Assembly (NCBI GenBank): GCA_023416955.1
Contig: JAEZGM010000012.1
Span: 1 to 64,000, forward strand
DNA from: Bacillota bacterium
GTDB taxonomy: Bacteria > Bacillota > Clostridia > Oscillospirales > Acutalibacteraceae
Direction: 5' to 3'
DNA length: 64,000 nucleotides
Position 1 is the first letter of the stretch; every line of letters starts with the position of its first letter. The translations under genes were made by a program, and so were the position numbers. The notes under the pieces are model-generated. The model was given only the letters and a program-made list of their open reading frames with translations, did not search any database and was not told the origin of the DNA. Below, piece after piece: positions 41,948 through 51,225 of this stretch.

Positions 41948-43066
41948 TTATAGAGCCTCTTTATACTTTCGGATGATTGCCTGCATTGCGTCCATTTTTT
42001 GTTCCATATCGAAAACAAGTTTAAACTGTGTGCGGCAACGGTCAAGATTTTGAAAATCCCGGCTGGTTTTGAAATAGGTATCACCTCCCAGATAATCAGT
42101 AAGAAAGCGGATTCCGCATTCAAATGTCATCATTTTAGCGCCAAGTGGAAGCGTTTCTATTTCCCGTTCCGTCAGGTTCTCGCCGCACGTTTCCAGAAAG
42201 CCTTTTGTATATTGCTCAAATAAGACAAGATCCAGACTGATTTTCGTAAGATCCTGCTCGTCTTCACTGCCGGTGCTGGCCCCGAATCGGATTGAGTCGC
42301 CGAAATCGTTCGCCGCCAGTCCGGGCATTACTGTATCAAGGTCAATGACGCAAAGCGCTTTCCGCGTGGCTTTGTCAAGAAGGACGTTGTTCAGCTTCGT
42401 GTCGTTGTGCGTAACGCGAAGCGGCAGCTCACCGTTTTCCTGCAAACGGACCAGTGTGCCGACATCCGCCTGCCGTTCCATTGCGAAACGGATTTCACGC
42501 GTTGCCAATTTTACGCGGTCGCAGCGATCGTCTTCCACAGCCCTTTTCAGCGCTTCGAAACGGAGAATCGTGTTATGAAAATGGGGAATGGTTTCGTGCA
42601 GCGTATTGGCCGGGTAATCACTCAGCAATTGTTGAAAGCGCCCGAATCCTCTTGCACTCTGGAAAAAATCATCCGGGGAGGAAATAGACTCCAGGCAAAT
42701 GGAATCCTCGATAAAATTACACATGCGCCAGTAGTTTTGATTGCCGTCCACATAATAGTTTTTTCCGGAGTCCGATATTTTAAAATCGAGGGTTTCACGT
42801 TCCGGATCGCCGCCGCATTGTAAAATCTGTTCGCGCAAATAAGTGGTTACGCCGTTAATGTTTTCCATCAGCTGTTCGGGGTGTTGAAAAATATTCCGGT
42901 TCATTCGCTGCAAAATCATGTGCTTTGCGGGACTGCGGGAATAGGTCAGCAGATAGGTGTCGTTGATGTGCCCGTTGCCGTAAAGCTCAATTTTCACCAG
43001 TTCCCCGGAAACGGAAAAATGAGCGCTCACCTCTCTGATTGCGGCGCAGGTTTCTCCCTTTGTCAT
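41948..43066 (-). CDS. NahK-like aminoglycoside-phosphotransferase-fold kinase
   Basis: The 372-residue kinase has the APH fold. The catalytic loop is H220-N-D222-TKLNN227 and the metal-binding stretch is CVIDLDTVMPG (D242, D244), followed by NDFGDSIRFG. Overall it resembles N-acetylhexosamine 1-kinase (NahK), which makes GlcNAc/GalNAc-1-phosphate. The ATG at 43066 follows GGAGGAAAGG and overlaps the upstream nucleotidyltransferase stop by four bases. Coupling to a nucleotidyltransferase supports a sugar-1-phosphate to NDP-sugar route. Homoserine or other small-molecule kinase activity remains possible. Confidence 0.75.
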   Translation of the reverse strand: MTKGETCAAIREVSAHFSVSGELVKIELYGNGHINDTYLLTYSRSPAKHMILQRMNRNIFQHPEQLMENINGVTTYLREQILQCGGDPERETLDFKISDSGKNYYVDGNQNYWRMCNFIEDSICLESISSPDDFFQSARGFGRFQQLLSDYPANTLHETIPHFHNTILRFEALKRAVEDDRCDRVKLATREIRFAMERQADVGTLVRLQENGELPLRVTHNDTKLNNVLLDKATRKALCVIDLDTVMPGLAANDFGDSIRFGASTGSEDEQDLTKISLDLVLFEQYTKGFLETCGENLTEREIETLPLGAKMMTFECGIRFLTDYLGGDTYFKTSRDFQNLDRCRTQFKLVFDMEQKMDAMQAIIRKYKEAL

Positions 43067-43989
43067 GTCCTTTCCTCCCATAGCTGCAGAGGATATATTT
43101 TTTGCTCCTTCAGCTTCTTGATAGCTGCCGTAACCGTCTCATGGTCGGGACGGTAGGTTACTCCGTACCACTGGTCGTGGGAACGTAAAACTTTTACGTC
43201 AGCTTTCCCTTCCGCCACCAGCTCGTTGACAACAGCCGGCAGGAAGTATTCGGCCTTTTCCGGGTTTTCCCGGATTGCTCGTTCCAGAAACTGAGGAAAG
43301 CGCTGTGTCAGTTCGGCTAAAATACTGGGCGTGAAACCCCAAAGGTTCATGGAAACAATGCTTTTTTCGGAAATTGGGGTCCAGGTTTCCCCGTCCTCCG
43401 TATAGGCGACAGCGCCGCCTTTTCGCTCAATTCGAGTTCGCTCCGTGACGGAGGTCAGCAGGTTCTCCTCATTGACGGTGCAGACGCCCCGTGCGACATG
43501 ACCGTTTTCGGTCAGCGTGTTTTCAAGATGATAGCCGACCATGGAGTAGCTGTATTTCGAACCGTCACACTGCGTCAGCAGGGAATCATAAATCATCTGA
43601 AAAGCATGACTTCCATAGTAATCGTCCGCATTGATTACGGCGAACGGGCTGTCGATTGCGCTGGCACAGCACAAAATGGCGTGACCGGTGCCCCACGGCT
43701 TTTTCCTGCCCTCGGGGAGGGAAAAGCCGTCCGGCAGTGCGTTGATATCTTGATACACCAGCTGAATTTCCGTGAGCCGCGCCATACGGCTGCCTATGAC
43801 CTCCATAAAATCTGTTTCCATGGCGCGCGTAATAATAAAAACGATTTTTTCAAACCCGGCCCTCAGTGCGTCATAAATAGAAAAATCGATAAGCAGGTTG
43901 CCGCACTCGTCAACAGGGTCAATCTGTTTCAGCCCGCCATATCTGCTTCCCATGCCGGCGGCCATAATTACTAGTACAGGTTTTTTCAT
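43063..43989 (-). CDS. sugar-1-phosphate nucleotidyltransferase
   Basis: The 308-residue protein starts with the nucleotidyltransferase signature VIMAAGMGSRYGGLKQIDPV (the nucleotide-binding loop with an essential lysine). FAVINADDYYGSHAF carries the metal aspartate, and a glucose-1-phosphate uridylyl/thymidylyltransferase-like core follows. It should activate a sugar-1-phosphate with UTP or dTTP. GGAGG sets the ATG at 43989; the longer frame to 44166 runs into the divergent AraC gene. It is first in an operon with the NahK-like kinase and phosphodiesterase, consistent with scavenging of amino sugars or hexoses. Confidence 0.82.
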   Translation of the reverse strand: MKKPVLVIMAAGMGSRYGGLKQIDPVDECGNLLIDFSIYDALRAGFEKIVFIITRAMETDFMEVIGSRMARLTEIQLVYQDINALPDGFSLPEGRKKPWGTGHAILCCASAIDSPFAVINADDYYGSHAFQMIYDSLLTQCDGSKYSYSMVGYHLENTLTENGHVARGVCTVNEENLLTSVTERTRIERKGGAVAYTEDGETWTPISEKSIVSMNLWGFTPSILAELTQRFPQFLERAIRENPEKAEYFLPAVVNELVAEGKADVKVLRSHDQWYGVTYRPDHETVTAAIKKLKEQKIYPLQLWEERT

Positions 43990-44154
43990 GGTATTTTCTC
44001 CTCCAAAACTTTTATATGAGCGAAAAATTCCGTTCCAATAATTATTATGATTGAATGGATTTAAAACCGCCAGATAATATCGTATAATTATTAGTAAAAT
44101 CGGATTGAAATAACAATTTGTACTAAAGTGTGTATACATACTTTTGGAGAACGT

Positions 44155-44985
44155 ATGGAAGACCATGTCGAATTATTGACTGTATTGAAAGACCTTCATC
44201 AGATTTCCGGGTTTCGCATCAGTGTGCACGATACGGAATTTCAGGAAATTGCGGCTTATCCGCAGGAGCTGGGCTGCTTTTGCGGCTTGGTGCAGCAAAA
44301 CGAAGAGGCGCGCAGAATTTGCGTGGACAACGATATGTCTACCTTTAATACTGTCAGACAAAGTCAGAAGGTGTACATTTATCAGTGCCATTTCGGCCTT
44401 TTTGAGGCGGTGGCGCCGCTTTACAGTATGGGGCAGCTGATGGGTTACCTGATGATGGGGCAGCTCCTTGATACTTTTACCGCAAGCCGCGAGCATGTGT
44501 ATCAGGCGGCACTGCCTTATGTAGAGGAGAAGGACGCCCTTCGCCGTGCCGTCGACCGGATATCGGTAAGCACGAAGGAAAAGATGATGTCCTGTATCAC
44601 GATTATGGATATCTGTGCAAAATACATTACCCTGAGCAATCGGGTGATCACCCCCAAGAAAGATTTGGCGGAGGAAATCAAACGGTATATTTACCAGAAT
44701 TACCGTCAAAAAATCACCATTGAGCTGCTATGCAAACATTTTTTCTGCAGCCGTTCCGCTTTGATGAATGCGTTTAAAAAGAACAACTGCGGAACATTGA
44801 ACCAATACTGCAATACGGTTAAGATGGAAAAAGCTGCTGAGATACTGACCTGCTCCCAAAAAGGCATAAGAGAGGTAGCAGGGGAATGCGGATTTGAAGA
44901 TCAGAATTATTTTTCCAAGCTATTTTATAAGTTTTACCGAATGACTCCTACGGAGTACAGAAAACGCAATGGCACAACGGATTAA
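44155..44985 (+). CDS. AraC-type regulator with PocR sensory domain
   Basis: The 276-residue regulator has an N-terminal PocR-like domain with a cysteine pattern (LGCFCGLVQQNEEARRIC, YIYQCHFGLFEAVAPLY) and a C-terminal AraC/XylS double helix-turn-helix (KITIELLCKHFFCSRSALMNAFKK, IREVAGECGFEDQNYFSKLFYKFYRMTPTEYRKR). PocR domains bind small metabolites. GGAG precedes the ATG at 44155; the upstream GTG at 44128 lacks a site. It is divergent from the nucleotidyltransferase operon, its likely target. A terminator follows at 45021-45070. Confidence 0.85.
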   Translation: MEDHVELLTVLKDLHQISGFRISVHDTEFQEIAAYPQELGCFCGLVQQNEEARRICVDNDMSTFNTVRQSQKVYIYQCHFGLFEAVAPLYSMGQLMGYLMMGQLLDTFTASREHVYQAALPYVEEKDALRRAVDRISVSTKEKMMSCITIMDICAKYITLSNRVITPKKDLAEEIKRYIYQNYRQKITIELLCKHFFCSRSALMNAFKKNNCGTLNQYCNTVKMEKAAEILTCSQKGIREVAGECGFEDQNYFSKLFYKFYRMTPTEYRKRNGTTD

Positions 44986-45020
44986 AGGCTCCCAGTGCGA
45001 TGGTCATGATGGGGGAAAAC

Positions 45021-45070
45021 GGAAAGCGCCGGATAAGACACAGGAATGGTGTCCTACCCGGCGCTTTTCC
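45021..45070. terminator. bidirectional terminator between two AraC genes
   Basis: GGAAAGCGCCGG and CCGGCGCTTTTCC form a strong stem around a 25-base loop, between convergent regulator genes. Confidence 0.75.
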
Positions 45071-45083
45071 TGTTTAAAGGCGT

Positions 45084-46019
45084 TCATGACCGTTCTATTA
45101 CTTTTTCGCAGGGGACGGCATCCGCGACCTTTTCGGAAAGGCCCTTGATAGAACGGGCATATTCTGATGGCGACATGCCGGTGACCAGGCGGAAACGCTT
45201 GGAAAAATAGTTGGAGGTATTGAATGACAGGTAATCCGATATCTGTGAAAAGTTTTTGTTTCCGTCCCGGATTATCTGCTTTGCCAGTTGAATTTTCATG
45301 TTATTAAAATAATCAATCACACCGCAGTTCGTCTTCTGGTGAAACAGCTCCTGCAGATAGGATCGGCCAATCAAATTTTCATTGCAGATCATATCGATTG
45401 TCAGGCGCTCGCAGATATGGAGCTCAAGATATTGCAATACTTTTTCAAACGCGTCTTCCTGCGACTTTTTTCCGGAGGAAAAAGCTTTTTTCAGCTGCGC
45501 TGTGCTGCTTCCGTCCATGCTCCGTATGAAGCTGATCAGAAGCTGTTCCAGGTACAGCTGAATCAGCTGTTCGGCACCGAAGGGTGCTGAGGGAGAAGAA
45601 AGCACCTGTTCCACGGAAGGAATATGTATCGGTGTAGAAAAGGCCATGCGCGCTTCGGAAATAATTTGGGACAAAAGAAGGCGCTGGCTTTCCGTGGAGG
45701 TCAAAATTCGGTCGCGGAACAGCCGCATGGAAGACGAGTCCGATTCAAAAGAGACGACTACCAGGTTGGGCGCTGTCTCGCTGCAGGATCTGATCGCGTG
45801 AAATTCCATCGGCTTGTGAAAAATGACGTCGTTCTTTTCCAATATAAAGGTTTTATCGTCCGCCTGGACTTCCACGATTCCGCGATCCACACAAAGGAAT
45901 TCCCAAAAATCGTGGGATTCCCCTTTAAAATAAAAGTTTTTCATGTACTCAAAGTAATGAATCGTGATAATTCTGTCGATGCAAACCTCTTTTTTTAAAG
46001 TGGTGCTGATGTAAGACAT
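45084..46019 (-). CDS. AraC-family regulator with cupin N-terminus
   Basis: The 311-residue regulator has an N-terminal cupin-like ligand domain (SHDFWEFLCVDRGIVEVQADDKTFILEKNDVIFHKPMEFHAIRS) and a C-terminal AraC/XylS DNA-binding domain (LTIDMICNENLIGRSYLQELFHQKT...ISDYLSFNTSNYFSKRFRLVTGMSPSEYARS). It is divergent from the Gfo/Idh-ABC transporter operon starting at 46494 and is the probable sugar-responsive regulator of it. The 474 bases between them contain the inverted-repeat element at 46329-46459 and AT-rich DNA that should hold both promoters. Confidence 0.85.
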   Translation of the reverse strand: MSYISTTLKKEVCIDRIITIHYFEYMKNFYFKGESHDFWEFLCVDRGIVEVQADDKTFILEKNDVIFHKPMEFHAIRSCSETAPNLVVVSFESDSSSMRLFRDRILTSTESQRLLLSQIISEARMAFSTPIHIPSVEQVLSSPSAPFGAEQLIQLYLEQLLISFIRSMDGSSTAQLKKAFSSGKKSQEDAFEKVLQYLELHICERLTIDMICNENLIGRSYLQELFHQKTNCGVIDYFNNMKIQLAKQIIRDGNKNFSQISDYLSFNTSNYFSKRFRLVTGMSPSEYARSIKGLSEKVADAVPCEKVIERS

Positions 46020-46328
46020 GACTTTGCACCTCTATATTCCTGCAAAAATTTATTGAATGCTATGATAGTAAGTATATATCATCCCGGACGATAAAGCAAT
46101 CTTTTGACAAATTAATACTAAAATAATATCTATAAATTTAGAATTATATTATAGAAATATCATAATAAAACATGCAGAATACAAAATAATCGGATAATAG
46201 TATCTGTAATTCGGATAATATTGCATTTGTTTTTCTAACTTGCTGTACTATACTAAATATCAAAATTCAAATTGTTTATATGAATTTTTGAAAATATAAA
46301 ATTTCAAAAATTGAAACAGTCTTTTATT

Positions 46329-46459
46329 AAAGTCAATTACGGTTCAACAGAAAACAAAATTGATTTTAACCAGTTTGAATTTGAGCAGCGTTCTTTCGTC
46401 TTTAAAAGGTCTTAATCTCAAATTCAAACCATCGGCTTTAGCCGATGGTAATTGACTTT
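46329..46459. repeat. nested multi-stem inverted-repeat element
   Basis: AAAGTCAATTAC (46329-46340) pairs with GTAATTGACTTT (46448-46459). Inside, GTTTGAATTTGAG (46373-46385) pairs with CTCAAATTCAAAC (46417-46429), and CCATCGGCT/AGCCGATGG (46429-46448) forms a third hairpin. All stems are perfect. It ends 35 bases before the dehydrogenase ATG, so it is either a miniature transposable element or a structured leader. The rest of 46020-46328 is AT-rich with no assignable gene. Confidence 0.6.
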
Positions 46460-46493
46460 CAGAACGGGATTTGTTATCACAGGAGGATATGAA

Positions 46494-47780
46494 ATGGAAA
46501 AAAAAATCACAGTCGCGCTGGCCGGTTTGGGAAGCCGGGGGAAAGATACCTACGCACCGATGGCAAAGCTTTTTCCGGACAAAATGGAAATCGTCGCAAT
46601 TGCGGACATTGACCCCGCAAAGGTTGAGGATGTGGCAAAGACTTATCATATTCCGGAAGAACGCTGCTATTCCAGCGCGGAGGAGATGCTGCGGCAGGAA
46701 AAGCTGGCCGATGTCATGTTTATTACGACACAGGACCGCCAGCATGTCCGGCAGGCAATCCCCGCACTGCGGAAGGGATACAACCTGCTTTTGGAAAAGC
46801 CCATTTCCCCGGTTTTGGACGAATGCCGCGAAATTATTCGGGTAGCCAGAGAATGTAACAGAAAAGTGATTGTCTGCCACGTATTGCGCTATACGCCGTT
46901 CTTCTCAAAGGTCAAGGAAATCATCAATTCCGGAAGAATCGGCGACATTGTTTCCATTATGGCGATTGAAAATGTCTGCTACTGGCATCAAGCTCATTCG
47001 TTTGTCCGTGGGAACTGGCGAAACTCCAACCAGACAAGCCCTATGATTTTACAGAAGTGCTGCCACGATATGGACTTGTACCTCTGGCTTGCCGGAAAAA
47101 CCTGTAAGAGTGTTTCTTCCTTTGGCGGTACATATTTGTTCAAACCGGAAAAAGCCCCTGAAGGAGCGGCGCTTCGCTGCCTCGACGGGTGTAAGGCAAG
47201 AGGAAACTGCCCCTTCGACGCGGAAAAAATTTATATTACCAATGAGAAAACCGGAGTTGCAAAAGGAAAGACGGATTGGCCCGTCGACGTGGTGGCGCTG
47301 CATCCGAACGAAGAGAGTGTTATGCAGGCGATTCAATCGGGCCCTTACGGAAGATGTGTGTATTATTGCGACAACAATGTTGTTGACCATCAGGTTGTCA
47401 ATCTTGAGATGACGGACGGTTCCACCATGAGTTTTACCATGAGCGCTTTCACAAGCGAAGGCTCCCGGTATGCGAAATTTATGGGTACTGAGGGCGACAT
47501 CATTGCCGATCTGAAGCAAAATACCATCGACGTATGCCGCTTTGGAGAGCCCCATGAAATGATTGACGTGTCCACTCTCGCCTCCGACTTTTCCGGCCAC
47601 GCGGGCGGGGACAGCCGAATGGTGGAAGAGTTTCTGGAGTGGGTAATCAGCGACGGCGAGCCCGCTCCCTCCATCACCTCGCTGGAGCATTCCATGGAAA
47701 GCCATTACATCGCGCTTGCGGCGGAGAGATCCAGGCTGTCCGGCGGAGCTTGCATTGATCTGGACTTGCTCCGTAAATAA
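46494..47780 (+). CDS. Gfo/Idh/MocA-family dehydrogenase with Cys cluster
   Basis: The 428-residue protein has an N-terminal Rossmann segment (ITVALAGLGSRGKDTYAPMAK), the EKP motif in LLLEKPISPVLDEC, and a Cys-rich loop RCLDGCKARGNCPFDAEK (C-x3-C-x4-C) that may bind metal. C-terminal DGSTMSFTMSAFTSEGSRY belongs to the substrate domain. It is probably an NAD(P)-dependent sugar or cyclitol dehydrogenase. AGGAGG sets the ATG at 46494; a longer frame to 46452 lies in the repeat element. It heads an operon with a substrate-binding protein and two permeases. Confidence 0.85.
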   Translation: MEKKITVALAGLGSRGKDTYAPMAKLFPDKMEIVAIADIDPAKVEDVAKTYHIPEERCYSSAEEMLRQEKLADVMFITTQDRQHVRQAIPALRKGYNLLLEKPISPVLDECREIIRVARECNRKVIVCHVLRYTPFFSKVKEIINSGRIGDIVSIMAIENVCYWHQAHSFVRGNWRNSNQTSPMILQKCCHDMDLYLWLAGKTCKSVSSFGGTYLFKPEKAPEGAALRCLDGCKARGNCPFDAEKIYITNEKTGVAKGKTDWPVDVVALHPNEESVMQAIQSGPYGRCVYYCDNNVVDHQVVNLEMTDGSTMSFTMSAFTSEGSRYAKFMGTEGDIIADLKQNTIDVCRFGEPHEMIDVSTLASDFSGHAGGDSRMVEEFLEWVISDGEPAPSITSLEHSMESHYIALAAERSRLSGGACIDLDLLRK

Positions 47781-47827
47781 GTTGGTTCGCATTATTTATA
47801 TAAATGTTAAGAGAGGGCGATGATTTT

Positions 47828-49129
47828 ATGAAAAAGAGAGCAAAAAGAATGCTGGCGCTGGCACTTGTGTTTGTTATGTCGGTCACTGCGCTGTCCGGCT
47901 GCGGCGGCGCGCAGCAGACCGGCGGCTCGCAAAGCGGTTCTTCCTCAAACCCGGTTAAGCTGACCTTTGCAATTTGGGACAAAAACCAGCAAAAGGCAAT
48001 GCAGTCACTGTGCGACGCCTACACAAAGGAAAATCCGAATGTCAGTATCGAAATTCAGCTCACTCCTTACAAGGGCGGCGAGTACTGGACAAAGCTGGAG
48101 GCTTCCATGAACGGAGGAACCGCGCTGGATGTGTTCTGGATCAATGTTCTTCATCTGGATAAGTATACGCAGGGCGGTATGGTAGAGCCCCTGAATCAGG
48201 CTGTCGAAAGCCAGAAGTTTGACACAGCGCAATTCCCGGAATCACTGGTGAAGGCGTATACACTGAATAATAACCTTTATGCGATTCCGAAGGACTTTGA
48301 TACCAACGCCGTTTGGTATAACAAGGATATATTTGACGCGGCCGGTGTGGCATACCCCAAAGCGGGCTGGACATGGGACGACATGGTAGCAGCCGCGAAG
48401 AAGCTGACGAATAAGGATAAGGGAATTTATGGCATTGCAGCTCCGCTTGACTTTCAGACCTGCTATTACAACACTATTTTTGCGGCGGGCGGCTACATTC
48501 TGAACAGCGACAAAACCGCAACCGGGTACAGCGATGCGAAAACGCAAAAGGGCATCCAAAGCTGGATTGACTTGATTCAGAGCGGAGTTTCGCCTACTCT
48601 GGCACAAACAACGGAAACCAGCGCCGATGCAATGTTTGAATCCGGCAAGCTGGCAATGTGCTGGGCCGGCTCCTATATGACACCGGAATACATGCAGAAT
48701 GATGTCGTAAAGGATAAGATTGATCTGGTGGAACTCCCGAGCTTTGAAGGTAAGGAGGCCAACGTCATCAACGGCCTCGGCTACAGCGTTTACTCCAAAT
48801 CAAAGCAAAAGGATGCGGCCGAAAAGTTCGCCCTGTGGCTGGGCGGAACAGAAGCCATGAAAATACAGGGCCAGGCCGGTGCTGTCATTTCCTCCAGAAA
48901 CGACGCACAGAAATATTTTGCGGATACATACCCGAAGATTAACCTGAAGGCCTACACAGATAAAGCCTCAATTGCCACCTCTCTGCCGGCGTGTCTTGTG
49001 TCGAGCGAACTGTTTGACACGGAAGCCAAATATCTGAAGCAGGCGTATTCCGGAGAGATGAGCTTAGCGGATGCCTGCACCAAAATTGACCAGGAAAGTA
49101 CTGCGTTGCTTGCGAAAATAAAATCATAA
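47828..49129 (+). CDS. sugar ABC transporter substrate-binding lipoprotein
   Basis: The 433-residue protein has a lipoprotein signal KKRAKRMLALALVFVMSVTALSGC and a Gly/Ser-rich linker. The type-1 solute-binding lobe pattern follows: LTFAIWDKNQQKAMQSLCDAYTKENPNVSIEI, TALDVFWINVLHLDKY, and AVWYNKDIFDAAGVAYPKAGWTWDDMVAAAKKL. It delivers a carbohydrate to the next two permeases. GAGAGGG precedes the ATG at 47828, favoured over 47804. No ATPase gene follows, as in the first sugar cluster. Confidence 0.9.
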   Translation: MKKRAKRMLALALVFVMSVTALSGCGGAQQTGGSQSGSSSNPVKLTFAIWDKNQQKAMQSLCDAYTKENPNVSIEIQLTPYKGGEYWTKLEASMNGGTALDVFWINVLHLDKYTQGGMVEPLNQAVESQKFDTAQFPESLVKAYTLNNNLYAIPKDFDTNAVWYNKDIFDAAGVAYPKAGWTWDDMVAAAKKLTNKDKGIYGIAAPLDFQTCYYNTIFAAGGYILNSDKTATGYSDAKTQKGIQSWIDLIQSGVSPTLAQTTETSADAMFESGKLAMCWAGSYMTPEYMQNDVVKDKIDLVELPSFEGKEANVINGLGYSVYSKSKQKDAAEKFALWLGGTEAMKIQGQAGAVISSRNDAQKYFADTYPKINLKAYTDKASIATSLPACLVSSELFDTEAKYLKQAYSGEMSLADACTKIDQESTALLAKIKS

Positions 49130-49147
49130 AGAAGGGATTAGACTGAT

Positions 49148-50071
49148 ATGAGCACCCAGGATACTGCAGGAGTAAAAGAAAAAACGAAAAACAGAAAAAC
49201 AGGGGAATGGGGTTGGGGCTATTTTTTCATAGCCCCTCTGCTCATTGGATTAATTGCCTTTTACATTTATCCGTTTATCCAGAGCTTTTTTTACAGCTTT
49301 ACCGACATCAATACCTTCAATCAGGCAAAGTTCGTCGGACTGGACAATTACAAGAAAATGCTGCTTGACAAAGAGCTCTGGCAAGCGGCGCTGAATACCG
49401 GCCTCTATGTTGTTATTACGGTTCCGATCAGCATGGTACTGTCCCTTTTTGTGGCTGCCCTTCTGAACACAAAGATTCACGGAACCTCAATTTACCGTAC
49501 GCTGTATTTTCTGCCGGTTGTTACCATGTCCACGGCGATTGCTATGGTGTGGAAATGGATTTTCAACGGGGACTTCGGAATCCTGAATCAAATTCTTGCA
49601 TCGTTCGGCGTTCAGGGGAAAAACTGGCTTTCCGACCCACAGACTGCGCTGTTTATGGTGATGATAGTCGGAATTTGGAGCAGTATAGGCTACAACATGA
49701 TTATTCTACTTGCGGGTATGCAGGGAATTTCACGTTCCTACTATGAAGCAGCCTCCATAGATGGGGCGAAGGCGATTCGCCAATTCTTCAAAATAACGCT
49801 TCCCATGCTTTCTCCGACCATTTTCTTTGTAATGATTACCGGCATTATCGGTTCCTTTCAGGTGTTCGACATCGTTTACATGATGATCGGTAAGCAGAGC
49901 CTTGCGTATGAAGCGACGCAGACACTGGTGATGATCTTCTACCGCAACGCATTCGATTATTCCTACAAAGGGTATGCCAGCGCAATTGCGATGTTCATTT
50001 TTGTGATTATTTTGCTGATTACGATCTTTCAGATCAGAATGCAGAAAAAATGGGTGAATTACGATGAATGA
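49148..50071 (+). CDS. sugar ABC transporter permease (MalF type)
   Basis: The 307-residue permease has six helices and the EAA loop YYEAASIDGAKAIRQFFKITLPMLSP, with an N-terminal cytosolic tail. CUT1 family. It begins 18 bases after the binding-protein stop codon and is followed after 18 bases by the second permease gene, so the four genes form an operon. Substrate unknown; a dehydrogenase at the head of the operon suggests a polyol, inositol or sugar that is oxidised on entry. Confidence 0.9.
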   Translation: MSTQDTAGVKEKTKNRKTGEWGWGYFFIAPLLIGLIAFYIYPFIQSFFYSFTDINTFNQAKFVGLDNYKKMLLDKELWQAALNTGLYVVITVPISMVLSLFVAALLNTKIHGTSIYRTLYFLPVVTMSTAIAMVWKWIFNGDFGILNQILASFGVQGKNWLSDPQTALFMVMIVGIWSSIGYNMIILLAGMQGISRSYYEAASIDGAKAIRQFFKITLPMLSPTIFFVMITGIIGSFQVFDIVYMMIGKQSLAYEATQTLVMIFYRNAFDYSYKGYASAIAMFIFVIILLITIFQIRMQKKWVNYDE

Positions 50072-50089
50072 GAGAGGGGTAACCACACT

Positions 50090-50914
50090 ATGAAACTGAA
50101 AAAATCCAGTGCCGTTGTAATTCATGCTTTGCTGATTCTGGGCCTTGGCATTACTGTTTTCCCGTTTATCTGGATGGTCCTCACCTCGTTCAAGACCAAG
50201 GGAGAATCCATTCAGGTTCCTCCGGTGATTTTGCCCTCTCACTTTGATTTTAACAGCTATACTTCGGTGATGCAGGCGATTCCGTTTAAGGAAGTCTACC
50301 TCAACACCATTTTTTCCACGATTGTTACCGTATTGGCACAGGTGCTTATCTGCTCCATGGCGGCATATGCCTTTGGCAGGCTGCATTTTCCGGGAAGAGA
50401 TGTGCTGTTCGTAATCGTTTTGTCGGTGCTGATGGTTCCCGGGCAGATCTTTCTGGTGCCGCAGTATCTGATCATTCAGAAGCTGGGATTGCTGAACACG
50501 CTGCCCGCTTTGTTTTTGCCAAACCTTTTCAGTGCCTACGGGACATTCCTGCTTCGCCAGTTCTTTATGTCACTGCCGAAGGAAATGGAGGAAGCCGCTA
50601 TACTGGACGGCTGTAATCAGTTCCAGATTTTTTACAAAGTGATGTTGCCGCTGATTCATGCGGGTCTGATTTCTCTTGTGATTTTCACTGCGAAATTTGC
50701 CTGGAATGACTTCATGTGGCCGATGATTGTCAATACATCCCCGAAAATGATGATTTTAGGGCCGGCGCTGGCATCCCTGCAGGGGCAGTATACCAATGAT
50801 TTCCCCGGGCAGATGGCCGGTTCCGTTATGGCGGTCATCCCGATGATTGTTCTGTTTTTTGTTTTCCAAAAACAATTTATTGAAGGGGTTTCCCATGTCG
50901 GAGTGAAGGGATGA
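50090..50914 (+). CDS. sugar ABC transporter permease (MalG type)
   Basis: The 274-residue second permease has six helices and the EAA loop EMEEAAILDGCNQFQIFYKVMLPLIHAG. The C-terminal VFQKQFIEGVSHVGVKG is typical of MalG-type partners. It completes the heterodimeric channel with the MalF-type gene upstream. The operon terminator follows at 50983-51024. Confidence 0.9.
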   Translation: MKLKKSSAVVIHALLILGLGITVFPFIWMVLTSFKTKGESIQVPPVILPSHFDFNSYTSVMQAIPFKEVYLNTIFSTIVTVLAQVLICSMAAYAFGRLHFPGRDVLFVIVLSVLMVPGQIFLVPQYLIIQKLGLLNTLPALFLPNLFSAYGTFLLRQFFMSLPKEMEEAAILDGCNQFQIFYKVMLPLIHAGLISLVIFTAKFAWNDFMWPMIVNTSPKMMILGPALASLQGQYTNDFPGQMAGSVMAVIPMIVLFFVFQKQFIEGVSHVGVKG

Positions 50915-50982
50915 GCGTATTTCAGAACATAGTTCAGTGGCCGTATCGGTTGTAAGCTTAGGAATTATAATACGAATACGTA

Positions 50983-51024
50983 CAACAGGGGCAATGCTCA
51001 GAAAATTGAGCAATGCCCCTGTTG
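50983..51024. terminator. terminator of the second sugar ABC operon
   Basis: CAACAGGGGCAATGCTCA and TGAGCAATGCCCCTGTTG pair with one mismatch around a short loop. The rest of the gap to 51225 has no supported gene; a minus-strand hydrophobic stretch (LLILGVLGTAITGQL, about 51045-51115) may be a decayed coding fragment. Confidence 0.65.
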
Positions 51025-51225
51025 CTGACTGCGCCCAATGGCCATTTCATAATTCCTCACGGCCAGTTGACCTGTGATTGCGGTTCCGAGTACTCCTAAA
51101 ATCAATAAATGAATAGAATATATAAGGTGGAAAAAGCATTTAAATTTTCTCACTGTGAAAATTTGTTTGAATGGATAGTGCACAAGGCATCCCATTTCAA
51201 AGGAGGCAGATTTGATCTGAGAAAT

